Shown here in pieces: positions 54,967 to 63,639 of a stretch of DNA of 64,000 bases. Within the stretch, counting starts at the first letter, position 1. The number at the start of each line of letters is the position of its first letter. The position numbers and the translations under genes were made by a program. This stretch comes from BJGV01 sp964194745 (lineage in GTDB: Bacteria > Pseudomonadota > Gammaproteobacteria > Burkholderiales > Nitrosomonadaceae): positions 1,612,001 through 1,676,000 of the forward strand of contig OZ252054.1 in the NCBI GenBank assembly GCA_965248035.1, in the 5' to 3' direction. The notes under the pieces were generated by a model, which was given only the letters and a program-made list of their open reading frames with translations, made no database searches and was not told the DNA's origin.

Positions 54967-55719
54967 TCATTCTAGGTAATGTACCTTAAGAATTAAATTT
55001 CGAAAATTTGGAAATAGCATAGGATCGGGTGGCAGCGGCAGTGGTCTGGACAAAACGATTGCACGCTCCACAGCTAGATCAAAGGTGGTAAATCCACTGC
55101 TTGTTCGCAACTTCACATCAAGAATTTCACCACCAGGAAGCAGTGTAATATCGAACTCTGCAACTGGATTCTCTGGTAAATCAGGAGGCATAACAATATG
55201 ACTTTTGATCTTTGCCAAAATTTTTGCCTTGTATTCATCTGTCAAATTTTTCTTAACTGCTGCTTGTGCTCCCACCGCCTTTTGTTGGAGCTTTCTCTCC
55301 TCTTCCTGCTGTTCTTTCTGAAGCCGCTTTACTTCAGCCGCTACTCTCGCTTTTTGTTCTTTATCCTTCTGTTGTTTTTTGTCAACTGGCTTGGGTTTTT
55401 TTATTTTTTCTTTCTTAAGTGCAATATCCGGCTTCTTGGGTGTTGCCAGCTTTTCCGGCTTCGGTGGCAAGGGCTTTACTTTTTTCGGCGGTTGAACTGG
55501 CTTTGGTGGCAAAGGTTTTGCTTTTTGGGTAGGCGGTTGTGCCGGTCGAGGTAGGCTACTCCACAAATCTACCACCACCCCTTCCGGTGGATAAGTTTTC
55601 CAGTTGAGTCCAAAAGTCATAAAAATAAAAAACGCCACGTGTACAAGCAGCGCTAGCACTCCTGCCTGCAACAATCTCTGATCACGATTAGCAGAATCTA
55701 GCTGCGCCATTGCGCTCAT
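54967..55719 (-). CDS. tolA: Cell envelope integrity protein TolA
   Basis: Inner-membrane protein that spans the periplasm and transmits TolQR energy to Pal. One N-terminal membrane helix (AGVLALLVHVAFFIFMTFGL), a proline-rich part (LPPKPVQPPKKVKPLPPKPE), a charged helical Lys/Glu/Gln domain and the C-terminal TonB-like domain (FDITLLPGGEILDVKLRTSS). 250 residues, shorter in the helix than E. coli TolA. The start overlaps the tolR stop (ATGA). Confidence 0.93.
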   Translation of the reverse strand: MSAMAQLDSANRDQRLLQAGVLALLVHVAFFIFMTFGLNWKTYPPEGVVVDLWSSLPRPAQPPTQKAKPLPPKPVQPPKKVKPLPPKPEKLATPKKPDIALKKEKIKKPKPVDKKQQKDKEQKARVAAEVKRLQKEQQEEERKLQQKAVGAQAAVKKNLTDEYKAKILAKIKSHIVMPPDLPENPVAEFDITLLPGGEILDVKLRTSSGFTTFDLAVERAIVLSRPLPLPPDPMLFPNFRNLILKVHYLE

Positions 55720-56150
55720 CGAGTGTTCGTTTTACTCGTTTGTTTAGCCAACAGCCCGACTTTCTTAACCTTTTGCTTTTGTAGGATATCCATCACTTTC
55801 ATCACTTCTTCATAACGTACACTCTTATCGGCAGCAATCACCACAGGTTGATCAGTATTTTTTGCCTGTTTTTGCTTGATCGCCTCTATCAGTTCAGCAC
55901 GATTGACTTTTTGTTCAGTGTTTGTCAGAGCAAGATCTCGAAGCGTAAGACTATTATCAGCCTTAATAATCACTTCCAGAGGCGCAACTGGTGGCTTCAA
56001 AGATTTGCCGATCTGGGGCAATTCAATTTGGCCGGAATTGACGAGTGGTGCGGTAATCATAAAAATCACCAACAACACCAGCATTACATCTATATACGGT
56101 ACAACGTTGATCTCGTTCATCAAACGTCGACTTGAGCGGCGCATATTCAT
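55716..56150 (-). CDS. tolR: Tol-Pal system protein TolR
   Basis: ExbD-like proton-channel subunit, 144 residues, with one membrane helix (VVPYIDVMLVLLVIFMITAPL) holding the Asp used in proton conduction, and a periplasmic domain (VVIAADKSVRYEEVMKVMDIL). It is translationally coupled to tolA and 24 bases after tolQ. Confidence 0.95.
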   Translation of the reverse strand: MNMRRSSRRLMNEINVVPYIDVMLVLLVIFMITAPLVNSGQIELPQIGKSLKPPVAPLEVIIKADNSLTLRDLALTNTEQKVNRAELIEAIKQKQAKNTDQPVVIAADKSVRYEEVMKVMDILQKQKVKKVGLLAKQTSKTNTR

Positions 56151-56174
56151 GATACCTGTCCCATTAAATCACTT

Positions 56175-56861
56175 TTACCCGGTCGCCTGTCGTTGCAGTA
56201 CATTTGACAGTTCTTCCATAAAACTCTCAAAACGCGTCGCCAGTCGGTCGATATCGCGAGCATAGCGGTTATAAGCAATAACTGCGGGGATCGCTGCAAA
56301 CAATCCCATCGCGGTCGCAATTAGCGCCTCAGCTATGCCTGGCGCAACATGGGCGATGGTAGCCTGAACGACATTAGATAGACCACGAAAAGAATTCATA
56401 ATTCCCCACACGGTGCCAAACAAACCAACGTAGGGGCTTACTGACCCTACTGTGGCCAAGAAAGAAAGATGCGATTCAAGTCTATCCATTTCTCGCTGAT
56501 ACGTAGCCCTCATAGCTCGGCGTGTACCATCCATTACGGCGCCGACGTCCACTCCTGCCTGGCGATTGTGTTTGATGAATTCACGGAATCCAGACTCAAA
56601 AATCTTCTCCATGCTGCCTGCTGTGTAGCGTGCATTGATAACACTTTGGTAAAGCTCATTAAGATCAGCACCTTTCCAGAAAATATTTTCGAATTCATCA
56701 CTCAGCTTTGTTTCTTCCCTAATGGCAAACTGCTTTCTAAAAATAAACCACCACGACAAAAATGAAGCAAGCAACAATATCACCAGCACCAACTGTACCG
56801 GTATACTGGCAGCGCTAACAAGATTCAAAAGAGACATGTCCTGAGTAAGGGTTGCATTCAT
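56175..56861 (-). CDS. tolQ: Tol-Pal system protein TolQ
   Basis: ExbB/MotA-like inner-membrane subunit of the Tol energy-transducing complex. The 228 residues have three membrane helices; VGSVSPYVGLFGTVWGIMNSF and the end helix GIAEALIATAMGLFAAIPAVIAYN are family signatures. The start overlaps the end of ybgC (ATGA). Confidence 0.96.
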   Translation of the reverse strand: MNATLTQDMSLLNLVSAASIPVQLVLVILLLASFLSWWFIFRKQFAIREETKLSDEFENIFWKGADLNELYQSVINARYTAGSMEKIFESGFREFIKHNRQAGVDVGAVMDGTRRAMRATYQREMDRLESHLSFLATVGSVSPYVGLFGTVWGIMNSFRGLSNVVQATIAHVAPGIAEALIATAMGLFAAIPAVIAYNRYARDIDRLATRFESFMEELSNVLQRQATG

Positions 56862-57271
56862 GAGAGATTTCCAAATTTTTGTCGTAGCGGCACAGGCAGA
56901 CTTACTAGTTTAAGTGTATCAGCACCTACACATACCACATGGGTGGTTGCGCTAGCTAGCGTAACATGGCCGCGCAGTATACGCTGAAAGAGTGCTATGC
57001 GAGTTCTGCCAAATTCTGTCGCCTGCACTGTCACATGTAACAAATCATCCAGCAACGCCGGCTTGAAGTATTCAATATTGAGCGAACGTACCATAAAAAC
57101 TACCTTGTAAACCTGAATTAATGAATTAATATCCAACCCCAATTCGCGCATCCACTCGTAACGAGCGCGCTCCATGAAATTGAGATAAGTTGAATGATAA
57201 ACCACACCCCCTGCATCTGTGTCTTGGTAATAGACACGAATAGGAAGAGTAAAAGCGGCATCTTGTGTCAA
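56858..57271 (-). CDS. ybgC: Acyl-CoA thioesterase YbgC
   Basis: Hot-dog fold thioesterase of 137 residues, first gene of the tol-pal operon. LPIRVYYQDTDAGGVVYHSTYLNFMERAR holds the catalytic Asp (DTDAGGVVYH); the remainder follows the 4-hydroxybenzoyl-CoA thioesterase fold. It hydrolyses short acyl-CoA in E. coli; its link to Tol-Pal may be with phospholipid synthesis. Confidence 0.94.
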   Translation of the reverse strand: MTQDAAFTLPIRVYYQDTDAGGVVYHSTYLNFMERARYEWMRELGLDINSLIQVYKVVFMVRSLNIEYFKPALLDDLLHVTVQATEFGRTRIALFQRILRGHVTLASATTHVVCVGADTLKLVSLPVPLRQKFGNLS

Positions 57272-57324
57272 TTGTTTAGTGCCGAGGTAGTTATAAAATC
57301 AGTCTTCATGTTTTGGCATATCCC

Positions 57325-58362
57325 TCATTCTCCTTCCCACAGATCACTGCTCAATCCACTTTTCGACGGCATTCCAAAATGTTGGTAAGCAATGGCCGTG
57401 GCCATACGTCCACGTGGGGTACGTTTCAGAAAGCCCTGCTGTATCAGATAAGGTTCCAACACATCTTCGATAGTATCGCGTTCCTCACTGATAGCCGCAG
57501 CGAGATTGTCTACTCCAACCGGGCCACCATCGAATTTTTCTATCACTGACAGAAGTAATTTTCTGTCCATCACATCAAGGCCAATAACATCTACATCCAG
57601 CATCAACAATGCAGCGTCTGCCACGGTACGAGTGATATGGCCTTCGGCCTTGACTTCAGCAAAATCTCGTACCCGACGCAAGAGCCTATTAACGATCCGT
57701 GGCGTTCCGCGTGAACGGAGTGCAATTTCTGTTGCGCCATCGGGGGAAATTTTCACGTTCAGCAATCCTGCTGAGCGCGTCACGATTTTGGTCAGCTCTT
57801 CAGCTGAATAAAACTCCAGTCGCGAAACAATGCCAAAGCGATCACGTAGCGGGTTGGTCAGCATACCAGCGCGAGTAGTAGCCCCTACCAAGGTAAACGG
57901 TGGCAAATCGAGCTTAACCGAACGTGCTGCGGGGCCTTCACCAATCATGATGTCAAGCTGATAATCCTCCAACGCAGGATAGAGAATCTCCTCCACCACT
58001 GCAGAGAGGCGATGGATTTCGTCAATGAACAGTACATCATTGGGCTCAAGGTTGGTTAGAAGTGCAGCCAAGTCGCCAGGGCGCTCCAGCACCGGACCAG
58101 AAGTATGACGTAGGCTCACACCCATTTCTCTTGCGATAATATGCGCAAGCGTAGTCTTGCCTAAACCGGGTGGACCATACAACAGCACATGATCGAGCGC
58201 TTCCTTGCGTTTTCTTGCGGCATCGATAAATATCTGCATCTGTCCACGAATCTTTTCCTGACCAACGTATTCATCCAGACGCTTCGGGCGCAAAGCCAGC
58301 TCCATAGCTTCTTCCTGAGGAGAGGTGGGCGTGGTAGTGATTAATCGATCATTCTCAATCAT
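57325..58362 (-). CDS. ruvB: Holliday junction branch migration helicase RuvB
   Basis: AAA+ motor that migrates Holliday junctions. The 345 residues have the RPKRLDEYVGQEKI start, Walker A LYGPPGLGKTTLAHIIA, Walker B VLFIDEIHRLS, sensor GATTRAGMLTNPLRDRFG, and the winged-helix end (RTPRGRMATAIAYQHFG). It is downstream of ruvA by 26 bases. Confidence 0.97.
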   Translation of the reverse strand: MIENDRLITTTPTSPQEEAMELALRPKRLDEYVGQEKIRGQMQIFIDAARKRKEALDHVLLYGPPGLGKTTLAHIIAREMGVSLRHTSGPVLERPGDLAALLTNLEPNDVLFIDEIHRLSAVVEEILYPALEDYQLDIMIGEGPAARSVKLDLPPFTLVGATTRAGMLTNPLRDRFGIVSRLEFYSAEELTKIVTRSAGLLNVKISPDGATEIALRSRGTPRIVNRLLRRVRDFAEVKAEGHITRTVADAALLMLDVDVIGLDVMDRKLLLSVIEKFDGGPVGVDNLAAAISEERDTIEDVLEPYLIQQGFLKRTPRGRMATAIAYQHFGMPSKSGLSSDLWEGE

Positions 58363-58388
58363 TCAACAATACCGGCTTAGTGCCCATG

Positions 58389-58973
58389 CTACCTTTCCTT
58401 TGACAGGAGTTTAAGTGCCTGCCGTATGCCTTCAGACACGCTAACGTCCGAGGGTAACTGTTTAATTACCCAACTGGCTTCACGGTCATTATAACCCAAT
58501 GACAACAGCGCATTGAGTACGTCACTGCTTACTTTTGAAGAAGGTATAGAACTGTCAATACCAACCATGCCGGAACTGAGTTTGTCACGCAACTCCAGCA
58601 GTAAACGCTCTGCAGTTTTTTTACCAATTCCAGGAATTTTGATAATCCGCCTACTATCCTGAGCTATCACTGCCTGATGCAAATCAGTCACACTCAAGCC
58701 CGACAAAACAGCTAGCGCAGTTCTTGCTCCTACGCCAGAAATTTTTACGAGCTGGCGGAAGACTTGTCGCTCAGCCTCAGTCGCAAAACCGAACAGCAAG
58801 TGCACATCTTCGCGCACCACTAGGTAAGTGTGAAGTGTAATTTTCACCCCTACGGCAGGCAGATTATAGAACGTGCTCATCGGTACGTTGATTTCATACC
58901 CCACACCTTGCACATCGACCAGCACCAGCGGCGGTTGTTTCTCCAACATCAAACCCGTCAACCTGCCTATCAT
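58389..58973 (-). CDS. ruvA: Holliday junction DNA helicase subunit RuvA
   Basis: Tetrameric junction-binding protein that loads RuvB. The ATG at 58973 overlaps the ruvC stop (ATGA) and starts MIGRLTGLMLE; upstream codons belong to ruvC. The 194 residues contain the OB domain (VDVQGVGYEINVPMST), two helix-hairpin-helix units (KISGVGARTALAVLSGL, KIPGIGKKTAERLLLEL) and the RuvB-binding domain III. Confidence 0.96.
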   Translation of the reverse strand: MIGRLTGLMLEKQPPLVLVDVQGVGYEINVPMSTFYNLPAVGVKITLHTYLVVREDVHLLFGFATEAERQVFRQLVKISGVGARTALAVLSGLSVTDLHQAVIAQDSRRIIKIPGIGKKTAERLLLELRDKLSSGMVGIDSSIPSSKVSSDVLNALLSLGYNDREASWVIKQLPSDVSVSEGIRQALKLLSKER

Positions 58974-59488
58974 GCCAGTCTTCCGCGTTTCATACTGTAA
59001 CCTGTTGTGGAGATTCCGCCTAATCCTAACCCACCGTGAGCATGGCAAATGGCACAAGCAAGAGCATCTGCTGCATCTGCACCGGGTCTGCTAGGAAGAC
59101 CTAACAGTCGTTTTACCATTTCTTGTACTTGTTCTTTTTTTGCATGACCATTGCCAACAACTGCCTGCTTAATTTGTAGTGCAGTGTATTCGGCAACAAA
59201 AAGATTATTCAACACAGCTGCACAAATTGCCGCACCGCGAGCATGCCCGAGCATCAGCGTAGACTTCGGATTGATGTTGACGAATACTTGTTCCACTGCA
59301 ATCTGATCAGGATGGTGCTGCGCGATAACTTCGTTGAGATTGTCCATGATTGATTTCAGGCGTAATGGCAGTTCAACGTCTAACGTTTTGATACAACCGC
59401 TACTGACATAAGTTAACTTATTGCCAGTTTTATCGATGGCCCCAAAACCAGTGATGCGCAAGCCGGGGTCTATACCAAGGATGCGAAT
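58970..59488 (-). CDS. ruvC: Holliday junction resolvase RuvC, apparent ATT start
   Basis: Endonuclease that resolves Holliday junctions. The full fold needs the catalytic Asp in RILGIDPGLRITGFG, the Glu in IAVEQVFVNINPKS and the C-terminal GADAADALACAICH. In frame, the only codons between an upstream TGA (59492-59494) and RILGID are CAT and ATT. The ATT at 59486-59488 lies 6 bases after AGG of AGGTGA and gives a 172-residue protein of normal length. A TTG start at 59461 would remove the catalytic Asp. Lies 23 bases after yebC and overlaps ruvA. Confidence 0.85.
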   Translation of the reverse strand: MRILGIDPGLRITGFGAIDKTGNKLTYVSSGCIKTLDVELPLRLKSIMDNLNEVIAQHHPDQIAVEQVFVNINPKSTLMLGHARGAAICAAVLNNLFVAEYTALQIKQAVVGNGHAKKEQVQEMVKRLLGLPSRPGADAADALACAICHAHGGLGLGGISTTGYSMKRGRLA

Positions 59489-59511
59489 ATGTCACCTATT
59501 AAATAAAAAAA

Positions 59512-60237
59512 CTAACTATCAATCACAGCCGACGTAAAGACTTCCTGCACGTCGTCGATATTTTCCAGTGCATCCAGTAACTTTTGCATTTTTACTGCAC
59601 TATCACCTGTCAACACGACTTCATTGTCTGGTTTCATTGTCACTGTAGCGAGCTCTGCCTTGAAACCCATTTTCTCCAAAGCCAACTTGATGATGACAAG
59701 CTCATACGGTGGAGTAATCACCTCAATGCTGCCATCATCGTTGTTGATCACATCCTCGGCACCTGTTTCCAACGCAGCTTCCATCAGCTTGTCTTCGTCG
59801 GTACCAGGGGCAAAAAAAAGTTGCCCGCAATGCTTGAACAAGAATAGAACTGAGCCTTCGGCCCCAAGGTTGCCACCATACTTGGTAAAAGCATGGCGTA
59901 CATCCGCAACAGTTCGTGCCCGGTTATCAGTCATGCAGTCCACCACTACGGCTGCACCAACGATGCCATAACCTTCATAACGAACTTCTTCATAATTCAC
60001 ACCCTCCAGATCACCACTGCCGCGCTTGATCGCGCGCTCAATGTTGTCCTTAGGCATATTTTGTTCGTAGGCCTTGTCGACCGCCAAGCGCAGTCGTGGA
60101 TTACTCGCTGTATCACCCCCACCGAGTCGTGCAGCAACGGTGATTTCCTTGATGAATCGGGTAAAAATTTTGCCGCGCTTGGCATCCGTAGCAGCTTTCT
60201 TGTGTTTGATATTTGCCCACTTGCTGTGCCCGGCCAT
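59512..60237 (-). CDS. yebC: YebC/PmpR family protein
   Basis: 241 residues with the start MAGHSKWANIKHKKAATDAKRGK and the usual three-domain plan; FTRFIKEITVAARLGGGD is conserved. Family members act as transcription regulators or as translation factors that relieve stalling on proline stretches (TACO1-like). It precedes ruvCAB, a very common arrangement. Confidence 0.95.
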   Translation of the reverse strand: MAGHSKWANIKHKKAATDAKRGKIFTRFIKEITVAARLGGGDTASNPRLRLAVDKAYEQNMPKDNIERAIKRGSGDLEGVNYEEVRYEGYGIVGAAVVVDCMTDNRARTVADVRHAFTKYGGNLGAEGSVLFLFKHCGQLFFAPGTDEDKLMEAALETGAEDVINNDDGSIEVITPPYELVIIKLALEKMGFKAELATVTMKPDNEVVLTGDSAVKMQKLLDALENIDDVQEVFTSAVIDS

Positions 60238-60356
60238 GATGCCTATGCTCTTTGTTGAAGTACACTAATATTACCACCCCGTCCTCTGTGGATAAAGCCC
60301 AGAAAGCTCTTGGCGCATAATAGGTGCGTTGTGCAAAGGATGCCATTCCTTGGCAT

Positions 60357-61463
60357 TCATGCAGGCCATTGATAGGGAGTAACATCAAACGGCTGAGAAT
60401 TGTTCATGAGCATGTTGGATAAAAGGTGGGCACTACCTGGTGCCATAGTCACACCATAACGGTGATGGCCGCTATTTAGATAAAGATTGTCTATAGCAGG
60501 GTGACGGTTAATAACTGGAATATTATCTGGCGAACCCGGGCGCAGCCCCGCCCAGTGACCAACCAACGTCTTTTCAGTCAGTGTGGGCAATAGCGCATGC
60601 GCCTTCTCAAGTAACGCCTTACGTGCACCTGCAGTGATGCTTTGATCGAACCCAACCTCCTCCATAGTGCTGCCTGCAAGGATGTATCCGTCTTGGCGTG
60701 GTATCAAGTAAAAACCGTTTTGTAGTACAACCGTGCGTAGCAGGTTTGGTGCCGCTTTGAAGAGTAGCATCTGCCCTCGCACCGGGTGAATGTCGAGTTT
60801 TAATGCATGTTCACCGAGAATCTCGCGGCTCCACGCTCCAGCAGCAACAACATAATTCACGCCTGTATATTCCCCCCGATCGGTGATAACTGATTCGACA
60901 CACCCCCGCCCAAGCCGCCAACCTGAAACTTCGGTATGTTCAATGATTACGCCCCCAGACAACTCTACCGACCTTTTCAGTGCCTGCAATAATCGTGGGT
61001 TACGCACCTGTGCCACTGACGAGAGCCATAGCGCTGACTTATCCGCTAGTTCATCATCAAATATCAGCCTCGGCACAATTTCACTCGAGCAAACTCTTTT
61101 CATGGGGAAAGCGTTGCGAGCGCACCAAGCTTCTGCCCTATCATATTGAGCATCCTGCACATTATTAGAATTGGGAAGCACCAGCATGCCGCAGGCTTGA
61201 TATTCTGGATCGACACCGGTTTCTTGTCGTAGGATTTCAATCAATCCGGGGAACAATCGGTTACTCAATTGCGTTAACTGAGTCACCGGCTCAGGATAAT
61301 TCCAAGGCAACAGCGGCGAAAGTATCCCCCCGCCCGCCCAGGAAGCCTCACTCCCGCAGCAACTACGCTCCAGTATGCTCACCCCTGCACCCAGCCGCAG
61401 TAATTCATGCGCCGTGGTAAGCCCGATAACTCCCCCACCTATAACAACAACATCAGTTGCCAA
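60357..61463 (-). CDS. thiO: Glycine oxidase ThiO-like FAD oxidoreductase
   Basis: Oxidises glycine to the imine used in thiazole synthesis for thiamine. The 368 residues have the FAD-binding loop VVIGGGVIGLTTAHELLRLG, ERSCCGSEASWAGGGILSPL, and the C-terminal ending YLNSGHHRYGVTMAPGSAHLL, all typical of ThiO. No other thiamine gene is near, so a general D-amino-acid oxidase role cannot be excluded. The transposon inserts 160 bases upstream of its start. Confidence 0.88.
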   Translation of the reverse strand: MATDVVVIGGGVIGLTTAHELLRLGAGVSILERSCCGSEASWAGGGILSPLLPWNYPEPVTQLTQLSNRLFPGLIEILRQETGVDPEYQACGMLVLPNSNNVQDAQYDRAEAWCARNAFPMKRVCSSEIVPRLIFDDELADKSALWLSSVAQVRNPRLLQALKRSVELSGGVIIEHTEVSGWRLGRGCVESVITDRGEYTGVNYVVAAGAWSREILGEHALKLDIHPVRGQMLLFKAAPNLLRTVVLQNGFYLIPRQDGYILAGSTMEEVGFDQSITAGARKALLEKAHALLPTLTEKTLVGHWAGLRPGSPDNIPVINRHPAIDNLYLNSGHHRYGVTMAPGSAHLLSNMLMNNSQPFDVTPYQWPA

Positions 61464-61622
61464 AAAAATGATTCCTCGCGTAGATTACCGTCCATTCCAA
61501 GGAATTGGAAATGGGTTTTGCTTAGCAGATTACCATCTTAAACACGTGTTCGGAAACACTCTATCTACATATAAGACGAATCAACACGAACTGGATGGGT
61601 ACCGTTCATTCTTCCAATAAAA

Positions 61623-61645
61623 GGGATTTATGTAGTTGTTACCGG
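61623..61645. repeat. Left terminal inverted repeat of the IS1595-like element (imperfect)
   Basis: Begins GGGATTTATGTAGTTG and ends ACCGG. It aligns without gaps to the right repeat with 16 of 23 matches. It includes the stop codon (61628-61630) of the frame that runs through the end of the element. Confidence 0.6.
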
Positions 61646-61880
61646 ACTGCCATGTAACGGATGTAACGGGGTAATCTGTTTGGCTAACTCAAATGTTCGC
61701 TGTTTCAGCGTGGAAAGCAGGTTGTCATAGGCATCGGTATTGGCGAAGAGGCAGGCTGTGAGACCAGTCACCTCCCCGGACTCAATCTTGAGAGGGCCGT
61801 TGATAGATTAACTGCTCCAACACGGTGCAGTAGATTTTCCCTGCCTTATCGGTAAGGATTTCCTCAATGAGAGATTGCAT
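61628..61880 (-). pseudogene. Broken reading frame downstream of the methyltransferase
   Basis: An ATG at 61880, inside the methyltransferase 3' end, opens a frame reading MQSLIEEILTDKAGKIYC and EQLIYQRPSQD to a stop at 61782. In the methyltransferase frame, past its stop at 61808, a protein-like stretch continues (LKIESGEVTGLTACLFANTD, TLKQRTFELAKQITP) to 61628. Adding one base near 61880 and removing one C at about 61790 would fuse all of this to the methyltransferase. It is either the true C-terminus of that enzyme or a small broken separate gene; no family was recognised. Confidence 0.5.
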
Positions 61881-62674
61881 TCCTTGAAAATACGATCTCT
61901 GGTCAGCTCACAATATTTGGGCTCTTTCTCAAGACCAACGGCTTGCCGACCATGTCGGATCGCTTCTATCATAGTAGTGCCAGATCCGACAAACGGATCA
62001 AACACCGTGTCCCCGATAAACGAGAATATCTTGATGCAGCGTTTCGGCAGTTCTCTTGGAAATGGGGTCTCATGACCAATCCGTTTCCTGCTCTCTCCAT
62101 TGAATGACCATGACCCCAACGACCATTCCTTAAATTCCTCGGCGCTAATATCGTTGTTTCCAGGGCGCTCACGTTTCCACGTATCTTTATAGAGCACAAT
62201 AATGGTTTCCACAGGGGCAATGACATGAGGGGCGCTGGCTGACTTCCAACTCCCCCATGCCGTGCGACGGGAGATATTGCCTTCATTCCACAGAATAGTC
62301 GCATGATAGCACCACCCGGCCTCCATTGCTAATCGCGTGATGTCTGCTGAAAGCGGTTGCTTGCCATTCTTGTTTTTATCCAGCGAGACATTGACGCATA
62401 AGCGACCGGTCGATTTCGTCCAATGAAAACAATTCGTCAGCCACTGTTTAGAAAAGTTCAAATAGGCGTCGTAGGGCAATGAATCATCTTGTTGGGCACC
62501 AGAATATGCTTTGCCAACGTTATAGGGGGGAGAGGTCACAATTAAATCCACGCTTTCTCTCGTGATCGAAGCACGGAGTGTGGCGTCTCCCTGGATCAAG
62601 CGGTGAACGAGTGGGGAGTGAGCAAAAAGCACATCCACAGCCGAATCCAAGAGGCCGGTCCCTACGGCGCTCAT
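61808..62674 (-). CDS. Site-specific DNA methyltransferase (beta class, N6-adenine or N4-cytosine)
   Basis: 288 residues. Catalytic motif IV is TSPPY at 47-51 and the SAM-binding motif I is DPFVGSGTT at 226-234; motif IV before motif I marks the beta class (N4/N6 DNA methylase fold). TSPPY cannot separate adenine from cytosine modification. The ATG at 62674 overlaps the stop of the transposase frame (ATGA), implying coupled translation. The last 23 residues (NLSLRKSLPIRQGKS...) look out of frame. No restriction enzyme was recognised next to it. Confidence 0.85.
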   Translation of the reverse strand: MSAVGTGLLDSAVDVLFAHSPLVHRLIQGDATLRASITRESVDLIVTSPPYNVGKAYSGAQQDDSLPYDAYLNFSKQWLTNCFHWTKSTGRLCVNVSLDKNKNGKQPLSADITRLAMEAGWCYHATILWNEGNISRRTAWGSWKSASAPHVIAPVETIIVLYKDTWKRERPGNNDISAEEFKEWSLGSWSFNGESRKRIGHETPFPRELPKRCIKIFSFIGDTVFDPFVGSGTTMIEAIRHGRQAVGLEKEPKYCELTRDRIFKECNLSLRKSLPIRQGKSTAPCWSS

Positions 62675-63565
62675 TGGACAAGCCCCTGATACGTTAAGCG
62701 TTTGCCAATGGCCGCATCACAGACGCTTTCAATGCGGTGCATGGTCTCCCGGCCACAACGTCCTTCATTGAGCCTGAACGAAAATTCATGAATATAACGC
62801 GATAAATGCTTGACGGATACTTGATGGAATGTGCCGTTCAGTCCACGTTTTAAGACCGCCCAAACGCTCTCAATGCCAATGGTTTACGGCTTGGTGCTGA
62901 TAGCCTTTACGCTCAATGCCTCGATAGGCGGCATGGTCATCCGTATAGAGCGTGCTGCCTATTTCTATCGCCTCTTGAATCTCCGTCCACAGCGTAAGCC
63001 GATCCGTCGCAGGCACTGGCAGGGCCACGGTCTTGCCACCACGCTCCCTCATGCCGAGGACGGGTTGTTTGCCAACTGTCCCGGCTTTCGGTTTATCCCC
63101 TTTCTTCCAGTGCTTGTTCCGTTCTTTCCCGCCCACATACGTTTCGTCGATTTCTACGATTCCTGAGAGACGGGTAAGATCGCCACGGCAAGCCTCTCGA
63201 ATCCGATGCAACGCAAACCAGGCGGACTTATACGTGACCCCAATTTCTTTGCTTAATTGCATAGCGCTAATGCTCTTTCGAGAAGTCATGACGGTGTAAA
63301 TGGCATAGAGCCATTTGTGAAGTCGAATGTGTGATTTTTCAAAAATGGAACCGGTCCGAACACTAAAATGCTTGCCGCATCCTCGACAGTCATACATCCC
63401 TTTTCGTTTTCCCGATCTTGTATAGACCGATAGGCTTTGACATGTCGGGCAAGACACACCATATTTCCAGCGACGATCCTCAAGGTACTGTCGTGCGGTT
63501 TCCTTGTCAGGAAACATTTCCATCAACTGGTAGACACTGATTGCAGTATTGATCTTATAAGGCAT
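62671..63565 (-). pseudogene. IS1595 family transposase with internal deletion
   Basis: The N-terminal part has the zinc ribbon (C39-P-T-C42, C60-R-G-C63), a helix-turn-helix-like region (SISAMQLSKEIGVTYKSAWF) and the first catalytic Asp in EIDETYVGGKERNKHW, with the second in LYTDDHAAYRGI. After HQAVNH the frame breaks and stops at 62870. The other frame resumes with IESVWAVLKRGLNGTFHQVS, EFSFRLNEGR and ends YQGLVQ at 62671. The expected segment between them, which should carry the HTN motif with the third catalytic residue, is missing, so a deletion of 3n+2 bases at about 62876-62880 has disabled it. Confidence 0.9.
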
Positions 63566-63608
63566 GGCATCCTCCTCTCATGATAAGAGAATTATACCAC
63601 AATATTTT

Positions 63609-63632
63609 CCGGTGTAAAGTATATAGTTCCCC
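63609..63632. repeat. Right terminal inverted repeat of the IS1595-like element
   Basis: On the plus strand it starts CCGGTGTAAAGTATATAG and ends in TTCCCC, 43 bases upstream of the transposase start. It pairs with the imperfect copy at 61623-61645. Confidence 0.7.
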
Positions 63633-63639
63633 AAGAATA

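Larger units (their letters stand above)
61623..63632 (-). mobile_element. IS1595-like element carrying a DNA methyltransferase
   Basis: The unit is about 2.0 kb. The right end (63609-63632) reads outward-in as GGGGAACTATATACTTTAC..CCGG, a form typical of IS1595-family ends; the left end (61623-61645) matches it at 16 of 23 positions and has the same GGGA..ACCGG frame. The flanking 8-mers CAATAAAA (61615-61622) and CAAGAATA (63633-63640) agree at 6 of 8, a possible decayed target duplication. It holds a disabled transposase, a methyltransferase and a broken 3' frame, all on the minus strand. Confidence 0.7.
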
